Positions 34,873 to 44,103 of a stretch of 64,000 nucleotides of DNA are shown piece after piece. Position numbers and translations under genes: made by a program. The notes beneath the pieces are model-generated. The model saw only the letters and a list, made by a program, of their open reading frames with translations, searched no databases and was not told the DNA's origin. The stretch's first letter is position 1. The number at the start of each line of letters is the position of its first letter. This DNA comes from Halorubellus salinus (lineage in GTDB: Archaea; Halobacteriota; Halobacteria; Halobacteriales; Natrialbaceae), in assembly GCF_020567525.1 (NCBI RefSeq), contig NZ_JAJCVI010000006.1, positions 186,001 to 250,000 on the forward strand, written 5' to 3'.

Positions 34873-35487
34873 TCACGAGATGATGCTCGTCCGCTGGGTC
34901 ACCGGGTCGACGTACACGAGATAGGACTCGTCGTTGCTCTCGGCGTCGACGACCCACACGCTCACCTGTCGCTCGACCTCCGTCACGGTCGCGTCGATTC
35001 CCGCGTCCGCGAGCGCGTCGCGAGCGATGTCCATCGCCGCCTCGTCGTCCTCGACGGTGACGTCCGTCTCCGGGAGCCGGACGGTCATCACGGGACAGCG
35101 AGCGCGACGCACCAGTCGTTCGGCGACGCTCCCGATGAGGCGTCGTTCGACGCCGGAACGGCCGTGCGTCCCCGAGACGATGACGTCCGCGTCGATCTCG
35201 TCGGCGTAGTCGACGATACGCCGTGCGGGGTCGCCGTCCTCGATGGCCGTCACGACGTCGACGTCGTGCGCTCGCGCCATCGCCGCGACGCGCTCGACCG
35301 CCGCCTTCCCGCGGTCGTCGAGCTCGGACTCGTCACCGAAACCGGCGACGAACGTGCGCACGCTCTCGTCGACGACGTGGAGGACGTGGATCGTCGCACC
35401 GTACGTCTCCGCGAGGTCGATCGCTTGCAGGGCGACGTGGGCCGACCCGACGCTCCCGTCGGTCGGCACGAGGATTCGCTCGTACAT
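34873..35487 (-). CDS. Universal stress protein (UspA) with C-terminal extension
   Basis: A 204-residue protein. Residues 1 to about 143 form a Usp domain starting [12 protein letters not shown], with the ATP-binding set [21 protein letters not shown] and CPVMTVR. About 60 extra residues follow: a helix ([17 protein letters not shown]) and beta-strands ([19 protein letters not shown]). That tail is not part of a normal Usp and looks like a small added domain. The ATG at 35487 is chosen to begin the domain; the ATG two codons upstream is possible. Confidence 0.88.
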   Translation of the reverse strand: MYERILVPTDGSVGSAHVALQAIDLAETYGATIHVLHVVDESVRTFVAGFGDESELDDRGKAAVERVAAMARAHDVDVVTAIEDGDPARRIVDYADEIDADVIVSGTHGRSGVERRLIGSVAERLVRRARCPVMTVRLPETDVTVEDDEAAMDIARDALADAGIDATVTEVERQVSVWVVDAESNDESYLVYVDPVTQRTSIIS

Positions 35488-35631
35488 ACGCATGGCAACG
35501 ACGCCGACCCTCATGAAACGTCCTGCCCGCGACCGCTCGTGAGAACGTCCCGTCCGCGACGCGAGCAAGCCGTGCGTCGGGGAGCCCGCGCGATAGCAGG
35601 ACACTTACCGGGCCCGGGGCAAGTCCGGGGT

Positions 35632-36699
35632 ATGCAGATCAAGGACCGCTATCGCGTCGAGGGCGACCGGGAGCGCATCACGCTCGTCCCGGAGACCCTC
35701 GACGACCTCTGGCACCTCCAGTACGTCCTCGAACCCGGGGACCTCGTCGCGGGCGATACGACGCGACGCATCCAGCGGAACGACGAAGACCTCCGCGATA
35801 CGGGCGGGGAGCGCGAGCACATGTTCGTGACGCTCGGCGTCGAGGAGGTCGAGTTCCACAAGTTCTCGAACCGCCTCCGGGTGTCGGGCGTCATCGAGGA
35901 CTGCTCGCGCGAGGACCAGCTCGGGTTCCATCACACGCTGAACGTCGAGGACCACGACGAGCTGGAGGTCGAGAAGCACTGGAAGCCCGACCAGCTCGAC
36001 CGCATCGAGGAGGCCGAGGAAGCGGCGGAGAACCCGGACGTCGCCATCGCGACCGTCGAGGAGGGCGAGGCGTACATCCACACGGTCGCGCAGTACGGGA
36101 CCGAGGAGCGCGGGCGGTTCACGGGGACGACCGGGAAGGGCGAGTACGCGCGCGGTCGCGGCGAGCTGTTCGGCGAGCTCGGCGCGGCGCTCGCGCGGAT
36201 GGACGTGGACGCCATCGTGCTCGCCGGCCCGGGGTTCACGAAGCAGGACGCGCTGAAGCACATCGAGGAGAACTATCCCGAGGTCGCCGAGTTGGTGACG
36301 ATGGTCGATACCGCGGGCGTCGGCGACCGGGGCGTCCACGAGGTCCTCAAGCGCGGCGCGGTCGAGGACGTCCAACAGCAGACGCGCATCGCGAAGGAGG
36401 CGGAGTACATCGACGAGCTCACCGAACGCATCGGGCAGGGTCACGAGGCGTCGTACGGGCCGGAGGCGGTCGCGGAGGCCGCGGAGTACGGCGCCGTCGA
36501 ACAGTTACTCGTGCTCGACGAGAAGCTCCGCGAGGAACGCGGCCCCGACGGCGACTGGAGTATCGACGTCGACGACGTCGTGACGAGCGTCGAACGCCAG
36601 GGCGGCGAGGTGACCGTGTTCTCCAGCGAGTTCCCGCCCGGTCAACAGCTCCGGAACCTCGGCGGCATCGCCGCACTCCTCCGCTACCGGCTGGAGTGA
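35632..36699 (+). CDS. pelA: mRNA surveillance / ribosome rescue protein Pelota
   Basis: A 355-residue eRF1-like protein. The N domain (1-130; [20 protein letters not shown] ... [32 protein letters not shown]) is the mRNA-channel part. The central domain ([28 protein letters not shown]) lacks the GGQ of true release factors, as in Pelota. The C domain ends [21 protein letters not shown]. With aEF1A-GTP and ABCE1 it splits ribosomes stalled on mRNA. Start is the ATG at 35632. It lies 1.6 kb from rqcH, which acts after splitting. Confidence 0.97.
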   Translation: MQIKDRYRVEGDRERITLVPETLDDLWHLQYVLEPGDLVAGDTTRRIQRNDEDLRDTGGEREHMFVTLGVEEVEFHKFSNRLRVSGVIEDCSREDQLGFHHTLNVEDHDELEVEKHWKPDQLDRIEEAEEAAENPDVAIATVEEGEAYIHTVAQYGTEERGRFTGTTGKGEYARGRGELFGELGAALARMDVDAIVLAGPGFTKQDALKHIEENYPEVAELVTMVDTAGVGDRGVHEVLKRGAVEDVQQQTRIAKEAEYIDELTERIGQGHEASYGPEAVAEAAEYGAVEQLLVLDEKLREERGPDGDWSIDVDDVVTSVERQGGEVTVFSSEFPPGQQLRNLGGIAALLRYRLE

Positions 36700-37122
36700 C
36701 GGGCGCTCGCCGGACTGGGGCCCCGCCGAACCTCGACCCTCCACCGTCGACCCTAGTCGGTTTGGGACGCGACTCAATTACCACCAGCCGATACGTACTG
36801 TTGCGGTCAGACGCAGCGAGACAGTGACCAGAGAGCGACGTTCCGTGCCACGACGTCGCCGACTCCACCCCCCACCCATGCCATCACGCCCGTCGTCGTC
36901 GCAGCCATAGCGGTCGACGACGGTCCCCGAAATCGAACGCCCTCCCTCCCCCACTCACTCTCCCCACACCACGGAGCCGGTGCCCTCACCGGGTCCGTTC
37001 TCTTTCACCCATCGACGCTCGCCGACCAGCTAGCCGTTCAGTGTTCGCGCTCCTGGTCGCCGTGCGTTCCGACGGAAGGATACCGCACCGAGACGCCTCG
37101 TCGCCGCCGTCTCGCCTCGGCG
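36700..37122. other. Intergenic region without a recognisable gene
   Basis: These 423 nt lie between the convergent pelota and trmB-like genes. A pyrimidine-rich stretch (about 36936-36970) and scattered short hairpins are visible. Frames through it show no family signature. Confidence 0.55.
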
Positions 37123-37896
37123 TCAGGCGATCTCGCGCGGCGAGATGGAGTTCATCGCGAGTTCGTGGAGGACGGTCGCGAAGTTCGTGCGCGCCGTCCA
37201 GAACGCCGTCTCCGTGTTGAGTTCCGGGATGTCACCGCAGTCCCCGAGGACGCTCATCAGGACGACGTTCCCGTCCGCGAGCACCGCGCGACCGGTTCGT
37301 TCGTCGTCGACGGCGGGTTCGGCCGTGTCCATCGTCGCGATGCTCGCATCCGACTCGAACAGCTCGCGGACGTCCGGGTTCACGCTCACCACGCGAACGG
37401 TGACGCCCCCGGTCGCGGCCTCGCGGAGCGCCGCCGCGATGTCGTCGGTCACGAGGTCGGGCGTTCGCGCGGCGAACACGACGCTCTCCTCCGCGTTCCG
37501 GACGAGTTCCGCTGCGCGTTCCGCGACGTGACCTCGGCCGGATAGCGTCCAGATCGCCTCCTGTTCCTCGCGCTCCCCGCCGCGTTCGTTCCGCACGCTC
37601 TCGACGTACCCGAACGCGCGGTCGGACTCCGTCTCGAAGCGCTCCCGGAGCGTCTTCCGCGCCTCCTCGATACGCACCGGCCGGTACTGCATCGGGCTTG
37701 ACTGCTGGACCTCGACGAGTCCACGGTCCTCCAGGCCCTCCGTGACGCTGTAGACCTGCGATCGCGGGACGTCCGCGACGCGAGACACCTCGCGCGCCGT
37801 CCCCGACCCGAGCTTCTGGAGCGCGATGAACACCTTCGCCTCGTACGACGTGAGCCCGAGGCGTTCCAGTGACTCGATGGCGTCGCCCTCCTGCAT
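37123..37896 (-). CDS. TrmB-family transcriptional regulator
   Basis: A 257-residue regulator. The N-terminal winged HTH is typical TrmB: LERLGLTSYEAKVFIALQKL, then VADVPRSQVYSVTEGLEDRGLVEV. A coiled coil (about 78-112) joins it to a PLD-like sensor domain (GHVAERAAELVRNAEESVVF ... VVLMSVLGD). TrmB proteins usually sense sugars, but many haloarchaeal members have other ligands. The ATG directly follows the stop of the MMPL gene with a perfect GGAGGTGA 7 nt upstream, so it is made from the same transcript. Control of that exporter is likely. Confidence 0.93.
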   Translation of the reverse strand: MQEGDAIESLERLGLTSYEAKVFIALQKLGSGTAREVSRVADVPRSQVYSVTEGLEDRGLVEVQQSSPMQYRPVRIEEARKTLRERFETESDRAFGYVESVRNERGGEREEQEAIWTLSGRGHVAERAAELVRNAEESVVFAARTPDLVTDDIAAALREAATGGVTVRVVSVNPDVRELFESDASIATMDTAEPAVDDERTGRAVLADGNVVLMSVLGDCGDIPELNTETAFWTARTNFATVLHELAMNSISPREIA

Positions 37897-40800
37897 TCAG
37901 TCGTCACCTCCGACCGGGACCTCCTTCGCGGCCGGCTCCGCGGAGAAGTCCGCGTCCGGCCCGAAGTACTTCACCCACACCACGAGCAGGCTCGGGAGGA
38001 CGAGCACGCTCGCGAGGAACGCGTAGATGATCGTCATCCCCGTGATGACGCCGAACTGCTGGAGCGCCGGGAAGATGGCGAACGCGAGCGTCCCGAACCC
38101 GCCGACGGTCGTCGCCGCGGACCCCAGCAGCGCACCGCCCGTGCCGGTGATGGTGCGGTCCATCGCCGTCCAGACGTTCCCCGTGCGTTCCAGTTCGAGG
38201 TTGAACCGCTCGCTGATGTGGATGGAGTACGCGACGCCGAGACCGACCGTGAGGCTCGTGATCATCCCCGTCAGGACGTTGAACGGCATCCCGATGGCGT
38301 ACATCGTCCCGAGGATCCACGACACGCTGAGTGCGACCGGGAGGAGCGTGAACGCGCCGAGCATCGCCGACCCCTCCTGCACGCGGTACGCGATCATGAG
38401 GAACGCGAACACCGCGATGAGCGTGATGACGAGGCTCTGGATGACGGTGTCGAGGAGTTCGCGCTGCACGATCTCGTTCACGACCGGACTGCCGGTCGCG
38501 GTCGCGCGCGTCCCGTCGCCGTTCACGATGGTCGCGACGTCCCGGAGTTGCGTGGTGACGTCGCCGGTATCCGCGCCGCCTTCGATGGGGACGACGAGCC
38601 GCATCGACTCGTAGCGGTAGCCGTCGTCGGTCTCGACGCGATGCACGTACTCGCCGGCCTCCTCCTCGTTCACGCGGAACAGCGCGGAGAGCACGCCCGT
38701 GACGTTCTCGTCGGGCGTGCCGTCACCGTCGGTGTCCGCCGCCTGGAACGTCTCGTTGAACGACGCGTTCGTCGCCGCGGTCGACCGCATCACCGACAGC
38801 ACGGACCGCGTCGCGACGTCGCCGCTACTCCCCGTGAACGCGGTGTCCATCTCCGAGAGCCCGGTCTCGGTCTGGTTCAGGCGCGCGAACGTCTCCGCGG
38901 TGTCGAGTGACGCGGAGTCGTTCGCCCTGACGAGGATCTGTGCTTGCGAGTCCTCGCGCTGGAAGTTCTCGTTCACGTAGTCGAGGTTCGCCTTCGCGGA
39001 GTACTCGCCGGGCTTGAACGGCTCGGGGAGCTCGTACAGCCAGTCGGCGGGTTCGTCCGCGATGAAGCTCTCCTGACTGAACTCGGTACTGACCTGGGTC
39101 GCGCCGACGCCGCCAGCGATGGAGATGACGACCGCGACCGCGATGACGATCGCGGGTGCCTTCCGTGCGGCCGTTCCGCCGACGGAGAGCGCCTGCGAGA
39201 ACCGGCCGCCGCCGGTCCCGAACGCGCGCTTCGTGCGGTCGAGCCCGAAGCGGTTCTCGAGGAACCCGTCGGCCTCGATCTTCAGTGCCGGGATGAGCGC
39301 GCCGAACACCGCGAGCGCCGCGAGGATACCGACCGAGGACACGATACCGAAGTCCTGGATGGGCGGGAGCGGGCTCGTGAGGTTCGAGAGGAACCCGATG
39401 ACGGTCGTCGCCGTCACCCACGTGAGCGCGAGGCCGACGCCGCCGAGCGCGACACCCATCGACCCGCGGACGTCGTCGACGGTGTTCTCGTCGGTCCGCG
39501 CCTCGCGGTGCCGCATGAAGATGTGTATCGCGTAGTCGATACTCAACCCGATCAGCAGCACCGGGACCGCGATCATGATCTGGTTGAACGACACGCCGGT
39601 GATGCCCATGAACCCGAACGTCCACAGGAGAACGGCGATGATGCCGAACAGGCCGAGGACGATGTCGAGGAAGTCGCGGTACGCGACCATGAGCGTCAAC
39701 AGCACGAACAGCAGCGCCATCGGCGCGACGATGTTCACGGAGTCCGTGAGCGACTGGTTGATCTCCTGGGAGATGACGCCGAACCCGAAGACGATGTACT
39801 CCTCGTCGTCGCTCCCGGTCGAACCGGCTTGCGCGACGTCCTGCATCTCGAGCTGGACCTGCGTCACGGTCTCGCTGACGGTCTGGGCGTTCGACGCGGC
39901 GCTACTGGAGGACGTCTCGAGGACGCCGATGAGCATCCGTGCGTTCGCGCTCGTCGACCCCGGCTCGAAGTCCTGGGGCATCAACTGGAGCGCCTGCCCG
40001 GCGAGCGGGCCGTCCCCTTCGCTGAGGACGACCTCGGCGGTGTCCTCGACCTGGGTGGCGTTCATCGACTCGAGCTGGTCTATCTGCGCGGAGAGCGACG
40101 GCGTGCCGCCTTCCTGGAGCGCCTGCCGGCGGTCCTGGAACGCCTCGAACGCTTCCTGGAGTTCCTCACCGTCGGCTTGCAGTTCCTCGGCGCGCTCCTG
40201 GAGTGCCTCGGATTCCTCGGCGATGACGCCCTGGGTGCCCGCGAGGTAGCTCGCTTCGATGTCCGCCTGGATCTCGCGGACCTCGGCGACGGAGGTGTTG
40301 AACTCGGCGAAGTCGTCGTCGTCGAGTTCGACGCTACTGTTCGCTTGGACCTGCTCGAACTGCGTGCGAGCGTTCGCGTCGGGGTCCTGTGCGATCGTCG
40401 AGAGCGCCTGGCCGACGAGCGGCGCGGTCTCGTTCAGCGCGGTCGCGCGGTCGGCGAGCGCCTCGCTCTCGTCCTCGAGCACGCCCTTCGTCCCCTGTCG
40501 GTACGCCGCCTCGGCCTCCTCGCGGCTGGTCGCCGTCCGGAGCTTCTCGGCGGCGTCCTCGAAGATGGCGTAGTCGTCTTCGCCGAGGTCGACGCTGCTC
40601 TCGGCCTGCACCTCCTCGAACTGCGTCCGGATGTCGGCCGAGGAGTCCTCGCGGATGGTGTCGAGCGCGTCCTTCAGGAGGCCGCCGGTGCGGTTGAGCG
40701 CGGTCTTGCGTTCCTCGAGCGCGCGGAACTCGTCGCCGAGCACGCGCTGGGTGCCGGCTTCGACCGTGGGCCGGATGGTGGAGACGTTCTCGCGGACCGC

Positions 40801-41436
40801 GGTCGCGGCGCGCTCGAACGTCGCGTAGTCCTCCTCGTCGAGGTCGACGCTACTGTTCGCCTGCACCTGCTCGAACTGCGTGCGGACGCTCGCGTTCGGG
40901 TTCGCGCGGAGCGCGTCGAGCGCGCCCTTCAGGAGCTGTCCGGTCTCGTTCAGCTCCTGGCCGCGGGCTTCGAGTTCGGCGCGACTCTCGTTGAGCGATT
41001 CGGACCGCGCCTGCAGTTCCGCGCCGCGAGCCTGGAGTTCGCTCGCTTTCTCCTGCTGGATGGCGGTGATGGCGACGAGGTTCGAGACGCCGAACAGGCC
41101 CTGGTCGCCGGCGAGCGTCGCGTTTATCGTCTCGTTCGACCGGAGTTCCTGCTGGTATCTGAGCGACGACAACAGCGATTCCTTCGAGAGGACGTTCCCG
41201 TTCTTCGAGTCGCTCCGGACGATCACCTGGACGCTCGTGGTACTGGTGTTGTCCGCGACGAACGTCTCGGTGATGTACTCGGAGGCGTTCGCGGCGTCGC
41301 TCTCGCTGTTGAACTGGTCGAGTCCGGAGTCGGATTCGACGGCACCGGCCTGCGAGCCGAGGCCGGCAGTGACGAGCAGGAGTGCGACGATGATGACCTT
41401 CGTGTGCCCTGCGATACCATCCGCGAGGCGGTCCAT
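37897..41436 (-). CDS. RND/MMPL-superfamily transporter with repeated coiled-coil domain
   Basis: A 1179-residue membrane protein with twelve expected segments in two halves. After the first segment (about 9-30) comes a very long outer domain (about 30-600). It holds Gln/Glu/Ala-rich coiled coil, with an 85-87-residue unit repeated three times around RTQFEQVQANSSVDLD (about residues 187, 272 and 359). The first SSD-like block carries LLIGLSIDYAIHIFMRHRE; the second carries TVGLGVAYSIHISERFN. A second outer loop (about 800-1000) has a DTDGDGTPDE calcium-like loop. MMPL proteins export lipids or hydrophobic compounds. The ATG at 41436 starts the domain; a GTG three codons upstream is possible. 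Confidence 0.92.
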   Translation of the reverse strand: MDRLADGIAGHTKVIIVALLLVTAGLGSQAGAVESDSGLDQFNSESDAANASEYITETFVADNTSTTSVQVIVRSDSKNGNVLSKESLLSSLRYQQELRSNETINATLAGDQGLFGVSNLVAITAIQQEKASELQARGAELQARSESLNESRAELEARGQELNETGQLLKGALDALRANPNASVRTQFEQVQANSSVDLDEEDYATFERAATAVRENVSTIRPTVEAGTQRVLGDEFRALEERKTALNRTGGLLKDALDTIREDSSADIRTQFEEVQAESSVDLGEDDYAIFEDAAEKLRTATSREEAEAAYRQGTKGVLEDESEALADRATALNETAPLVGQALSTIAQDPDANARTQFEQVQANSSVELDDDDFAEFNTSVAEVREIQADIEASYLAGTQGVIAEESEALQERAEELQADGEELQEAFEAFQDRRQALQEGGTPSLSAQIDQLESMNATQVEDTAEVVLSEGDGPLAGQALQLMPQDFEPGSTSANARMLIGVLETSSSSAASNAQTVSETVTQVQLEMQDVAQAGSTGSDDEEYIVFGFGVISQEINQSLTDSVNIVAPMALLFVLLTLMVAYRDFLDIVLGLFGIIAVLLWTFGFMGITGVSFNQIMIAVPVLLIGLSIDYAIHIFMRHREARTDENTVDDVRGSMGVALGGVGLALTWVTATTVIGFLSNLTSPLPPIQDFGIVSSVGILAALAVFGALIPALKIEADGFLENRFGLDRTKRAFGTGGGRFSQALSVGGTAARKAPAIVIAVAVVISIAGGVGATQVSTEFSQESFIADEPADWLYELPEPFKPGEYSAKANLDYVNENFQREDSQAQILVRANDSASLDTAETFARLNQTETGLSEMDTAFTGSSGDVATRSVLSVMRSTAATNASFNETFQAADTDGDGTPDENVTGVLSALFRVNEEEAGEYVHRVETDDGYRYESMRLVVPIEGGADTGDVTTQLRDVATIVNGDGTRATATGSPVVNEIVQRELLDTVIQSLVITLIAVFAFLMIAYRVQEGSAMLGAFTLLPVALSVSWILGTMYAIGMPFNVLTGMITSLTVGLGVAYSIHISERFNLELERTGNVWTAMDRTITGTGGALLGSAATTVGGFGTLAFAIFPALQQFGVITGMTIIYAFLASVLVLPSLLVVWVKYFGPDADFSAEPAAKEVPVGGDD
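37904..37911 (-). promoter_or_regulatory. Strong Shine-Dalgarno site for the TrmB gene
   Basis: The minus strand reads GGAGGTGA, complementary to the 16S rRNA tail, inside the last codons of the MMPL gene and 7 nt before the TrmB ATG. It explains how the second gene is translated with no intergenic space. Confidence 0.7.
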
Positions 41437-41467
41437 GGCGCTCACGTGGACCGACCTCCGACGTCGA

Positions 41468-41538
41468 GTGTACTGTGTGTACTGAACATACGACAGTTGT
41501 GTTGTTACTCGCCTACTAACAGACAGCCGTAGATAAAC
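41468..41538 (-). promoter_or_regulatory. Promoter region of the MMPL-trmB operon with direct repeats
   Basis: A TATA-like GTTTATC (minus strand, 41532-41538) lies about 95 nt before the MMPL start. Within the expected leader, GTGTACT occurs twice, at 41468-41474 and 41477-41483 on the plus strand, a 9-nt period. The spacing suggests a bound regulator, perhaps the TrmB protein encoded downstream. Confidence 0.45.
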
Positions 41539-41703
41539 CTGTTCGTACCGACGTCGAGAAACGCAGGACAACCCGCCGGTCGTTCCAAGTCGGTGGCGAG
41601 TTCCGACCGCACCGCACGGCGGTCGCTGGAGGCGAACGCGGCGGAGTACACCCAGCGGAGAACACCCAGCGGAGAGGCTCGGTCGCTTTCGAGGCGGGTC
41701 GCG

Positions 41704-42438
41704 TCAGTCGATGGTGACCGAGAGCAAGTCCTCGGCGAACCTGACGTCACCGTCGTACCCGCGACCGATCGACGCGAGCATCTCCTCGTGTTCGTCCTCG
41801 GTGTGCGGGTAGAGGTGCGTGAGGTAGACGCGCCCGTACTCGTGGCCGGCAAGCGCCTCGCCGAGCTGGCTCGGCGTCGGGTGGTTGTCGACGTCGACGC
41901 TGTCGGGGAACGAGCAGTCGTGCGCGAACACCGCGACCTCGTCCGCGAACGACGCGAGTGCGTCGGTCGCCTCGCCGTCCCCGGAGAACGCGAACCGGTC
42001 GTCGAACCGGTACGCGAGGCACTCCTTGGAGTGCTCGGTGCGGTGCGCCTCGACGTCGAACCCCGCGACCTCGAAGGACTGCTCGCCGACCTCGCGGACC
42101 GAGAGGTCGACGCGACCCTCGAGGTAGTCGTGGACGTCCAGCAGGCCGTCGACGAGCGCCTTCGTCCCCCGTGGTCCGACGACCTCCAGGTGCTCCTCGC
42201 CGGCGAGCCACCGCGCCTTCAGGAGCGGCATGAGGTCCGAGACGTGGTCGAGGTGGTGGTGCGTGAGGAGGACCGTCGACACGTTCTCGGCGCCGACGCC
42301 GGTCTCCTCGAGTCGATGCAGGACGCCCGCGCCGCAGTCGACGAGGAGATACCGGCCGGCCTCGTCGACGAGCAACCCGGTCTGGTGTCGGTCGGCGAGC
42401 GGCATCGCGCTCCCCGTCCCGAGGAAGGTGACGCGCAT
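41704..42438 (-). CDS. MBL-fold metal-dependent hydrolase (RNase Z-like group)
   Basis: A 244-residue metallo-beta-lactamase-fold protein. The metal motif is H60-x-H62-x-D64-H65 in LLTHHHLDHVSD. Further ligands are the Asp in FAFSGDGEATD and later His residues (LTHLYPH). The N-terminus MRVTFLGTGSAMPLADRHQT is shared by RNase Z and related phosphodiesterases. It is shorter than typical haloarchaeal RNase Z (about 300 residues) and I see no clear exosite arm, so I leave the substrate open. It is divergent from the shikimate kinase gene. Confidence 0.88.
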   Translation of the reverse strand: MRVTFLGTGSAMPLADRHQTGLLVDEAGRYLLVDCGAGVLHRLEETGVGAENVSTVLLTHHHLDHVSDLMPLLKARWLAGEEHLEVVGPRGTKALVDGLLDVHDYLEGRVDLSVREVGEQSFEVAGFDVEAHRTEHSKECLAYRFDDRFAFSGDGEATDALASFADEVAVFAHDCSFPDSVDVDNHPTPSQLGEALAGHEYGRVYLTHLYPHTEDEHEEMLASIGRGYDGDVRFAEDLLSVTID

Positions 42439-42586
42439 ACCGAACCGTCGAGCGGCCAGCGGGATGAATCGGTCGCCTCGCGAGCGCCGGATGCCCACCG
42501 GCGCGTCGCCCGTCGAGACGCCCGAAGTGGAGGCGGGTATCGCACGCACCACAACCCCCAAGTACGTCCTCGGATTCGAGTCGGGT

Positions 42587-43477
42587 ATGCAGGGTCGTGC
42601 CACGGCACCGGCGGCGGGAACCGTCCTGAACGCGCTCGCGACCGGGGTCGGGTCCGCGTTCGCCATCGACGCCGACACCACCGCGACGGTCACGCTCGAC
42701 GCCGACGCGGACGGCGACGCGTCGGTGACGGGCACGGTCGCGGACGCACCCGACGCGGACACCGCGCTCGTCGAACGCTGCGTCGAACTCGCAGTCGACC
42801 GCTGGGGCGGCGACGCGGAGGTCGACCCCGCCACGGTCGGCGGCGAGGTCCACACGGAGAGCGACGTGCCGATGGCGGCCGGCCTGAAGTCCTCGAGCGC
42901 CGCCGCGAACGCGACCGTGCTCGCGACCGCGAGCGCGCTCGACGCCGACCCGGACCCGCTCGACGCCTGTCGACTCGGCGTGCAGGCCGCCCGCGACGCC
43001 GGCGTCACCGTCACCGGCGCGTTCGACGACGCGAGCGCGAGCATGCTCGGCGGCCTCACGCGCACGGACAACACCGCGGACGAACTCCTCGCGCACGACG
43101 ACGTCGACTGGTCGGTCCTCGTCTGGACGCCACCGGAGCGCGCGTACAGCGCCGACGCGGACGTCTCGCGCTGCGAGCACGTCGCCCCCATGGCGGGCCT
43201 CGTCGACGAACTCGCCGCAGCAGGCGAGTACGGGCGCGCCATGACCGTCAACGGCCTCGCGTTCACCGCCGCCCTCGACTTCGACCCCGCTCCCATCGTC
43301 GACGCGCTCCCGGACGCGACCGGCGCCAGCCTCTCCGGGACCGGCCCGAGCTACGTCGCCGTCTTCGACCCCGAGGACGACGCCGACGACCGCGACCGCG
43401 TGGAGGCCCGGTGGCGTGAACGCGACGGCGACGTCTGGACCACCACGACCCGCAGCGACGGCGCACGCATCCTATGA
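42587..43477 (+). CDS. Archaeal-type shikimate kinase (GHMP superfamily)
   Basis: A 296-residue kinase phosphorylating shikimate in aromatic amino acid synthesis. It is of the GHMP fold used by archaea, not related to bacterial AroK. The phosphate-binding motif is PMAAGLKSSSAAANA, the third GHMP motif is SLSGTGPSYVAVF, and ATAPAAGTVLNALATGVGSAF is the usual archaeal N-terminus. The internal GAFDDASASMLGGL is also conserved. The ATG at 42587 is chosen by that N-terminus. The stop overlaps the chorismate mutase start (ATGA), coupling two steps of one pathway. Confidence 0.95.
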   Translation: MQGRATAPAAGTVLNALATGVGSAFAIDADTTATVTLDADADGDASVTGTVADAPDADTALVERCVELAVDRWGGDAEVDPATVGGEVHTESDVPMAAGLKSSSAAANATVLATASALDADPDPLDACRLGVQAARDAGVTVTGAFDDASASMLGGLTRTDNTADELLAHDDVDWSVLVWTPPERAYSADADVSRCEHVAPMAGLVDELAAAGEYGRAMTVNGLAFTAALDFDPAPIVDALPDATGASLSGTGPSYVAVFDPEDDADDRDRVEARWRERDGDVWTTTTRSDGARIL

Positions 43478-43812
43478 CACGAGACACCAGCCACACCGAC
43501 CGCGACGAATCGAAGCCAGTCGACGACACCGCCACGCCCGACGAGATGAGTCTCGACGAGCTCCGCGACGAGATACGGGGCATCGACCACGACCTCGTCG
43601 AACTCATCGCGCGCCGCACGTACGTCGCCGACACCATCGCGCAGGTCAAAGACGAGAAGGACCTGCCGACGACCGACGAGGAACAGGAGCAACGCGTCAT
43701 GGACCGCGCCGGCGTGAACGCCGAACAGTACGACGTCGACGCGAACCTCGTCAAGGCCATCTTCCGACTGCTCATCGAACTGAACAAGGTCGAGCAGCGC
43801 GAGAGCAGGTAG
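43474..43812 (+). CDS. Chorismate mutase (AroQ type)
   Basis: A 112-residue all-helical enzyme turning chorismate into prephenate. The AroQ helix-1 motif is MSLDELRDEIRGIDHDLVELIARRTYVADTIAQVKDEKDLP, where the first Arg, the Arg of ARR and the Lys of QVKDEK are active-site residues. EEQEQRVMDRAG and AIFRLLIELNKVEQRES complete it. About 24 acidic residues precede the domain. Translation is coupled to shikimate kinase by a 4-nt overlap. Confidence 0.95.
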   Translation: MTRDTSHTDRDESKPVDDTATPDEMSLDELRDEIRGIDHDLVELIARRTYVADTIAQVKDEKDLPTTDEEQEQRVMDRAGVNAEQYDVDANLVKAIFRLLIELNKVEQRESR

Positions 43813-43827
43813 CCGCCGCGGATCGGG

Positions 43828-44103
43828 TCAGTCGAGGAACGAACGGAGCAGGAGGCCGAGTCCGAACACGAGCGCGACGGATTCGGCGACGTGAACCTGT
43901 GTGAGCGTCAGTCCAGTGAACTGGTAGAGGAATCCCTCGACGAGCACACCGAGTGTGACGAATCCGAAGCCGAGTGTCGCGTCGCGGAGGTATCGCGTTC
44001 GTTCTCGCCGGTAGGCGCGGAGACTGATCGCGGTCGTCGCGAGTCCCACGAGGAGGAGGAGGACGCGAACACCGATCAACGCGAGTTCCCAGTGGCCGGT
44101 CAT
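43828..44103 (-). CDS. Small three-helix membrane protein (second of a pair)
   Basis: A 91-residue protein with three hydrophobic segments (about 7-27, 40-62, 70-88) and positively charged residues after the first (RAYRRERTRYLRDA). It is similar in layout to the 99-residue protein encoded just upstream: G-F-x-F-x-x-x-G-x-x-x-E-G near the second helix occurs in both. I believe this pair belongs to a haloarchaeal family catalogued as DUF7521. The start overlaps the previous stop (ATGA). The function is unknown. The metal link comes from the nearby halocyanin only. Confidence 0.75.
   Translation of the reverse strand: MTGHWELALIGVRVLLLLVGLATTAISLRAYRRERTRYLRDATLGFGFVTLGVLVEGFLYQFTGLTLTQVHVAESVALVFGLGLLLRSFLD

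Noticed and set aside
37123-41538. Published TrmB operator consensus in the MMPL leader
   Set aside because: I looked for a TACT-spacer-GAGTA pattern and did not find it; only a direct repeat is present.
41704-42438. Firm call as RNase Z
   Set aside because: The metal motif and N-terminus fit, but the protein is short and I see no exosite arm; related phosphodiesterases share the same marks.
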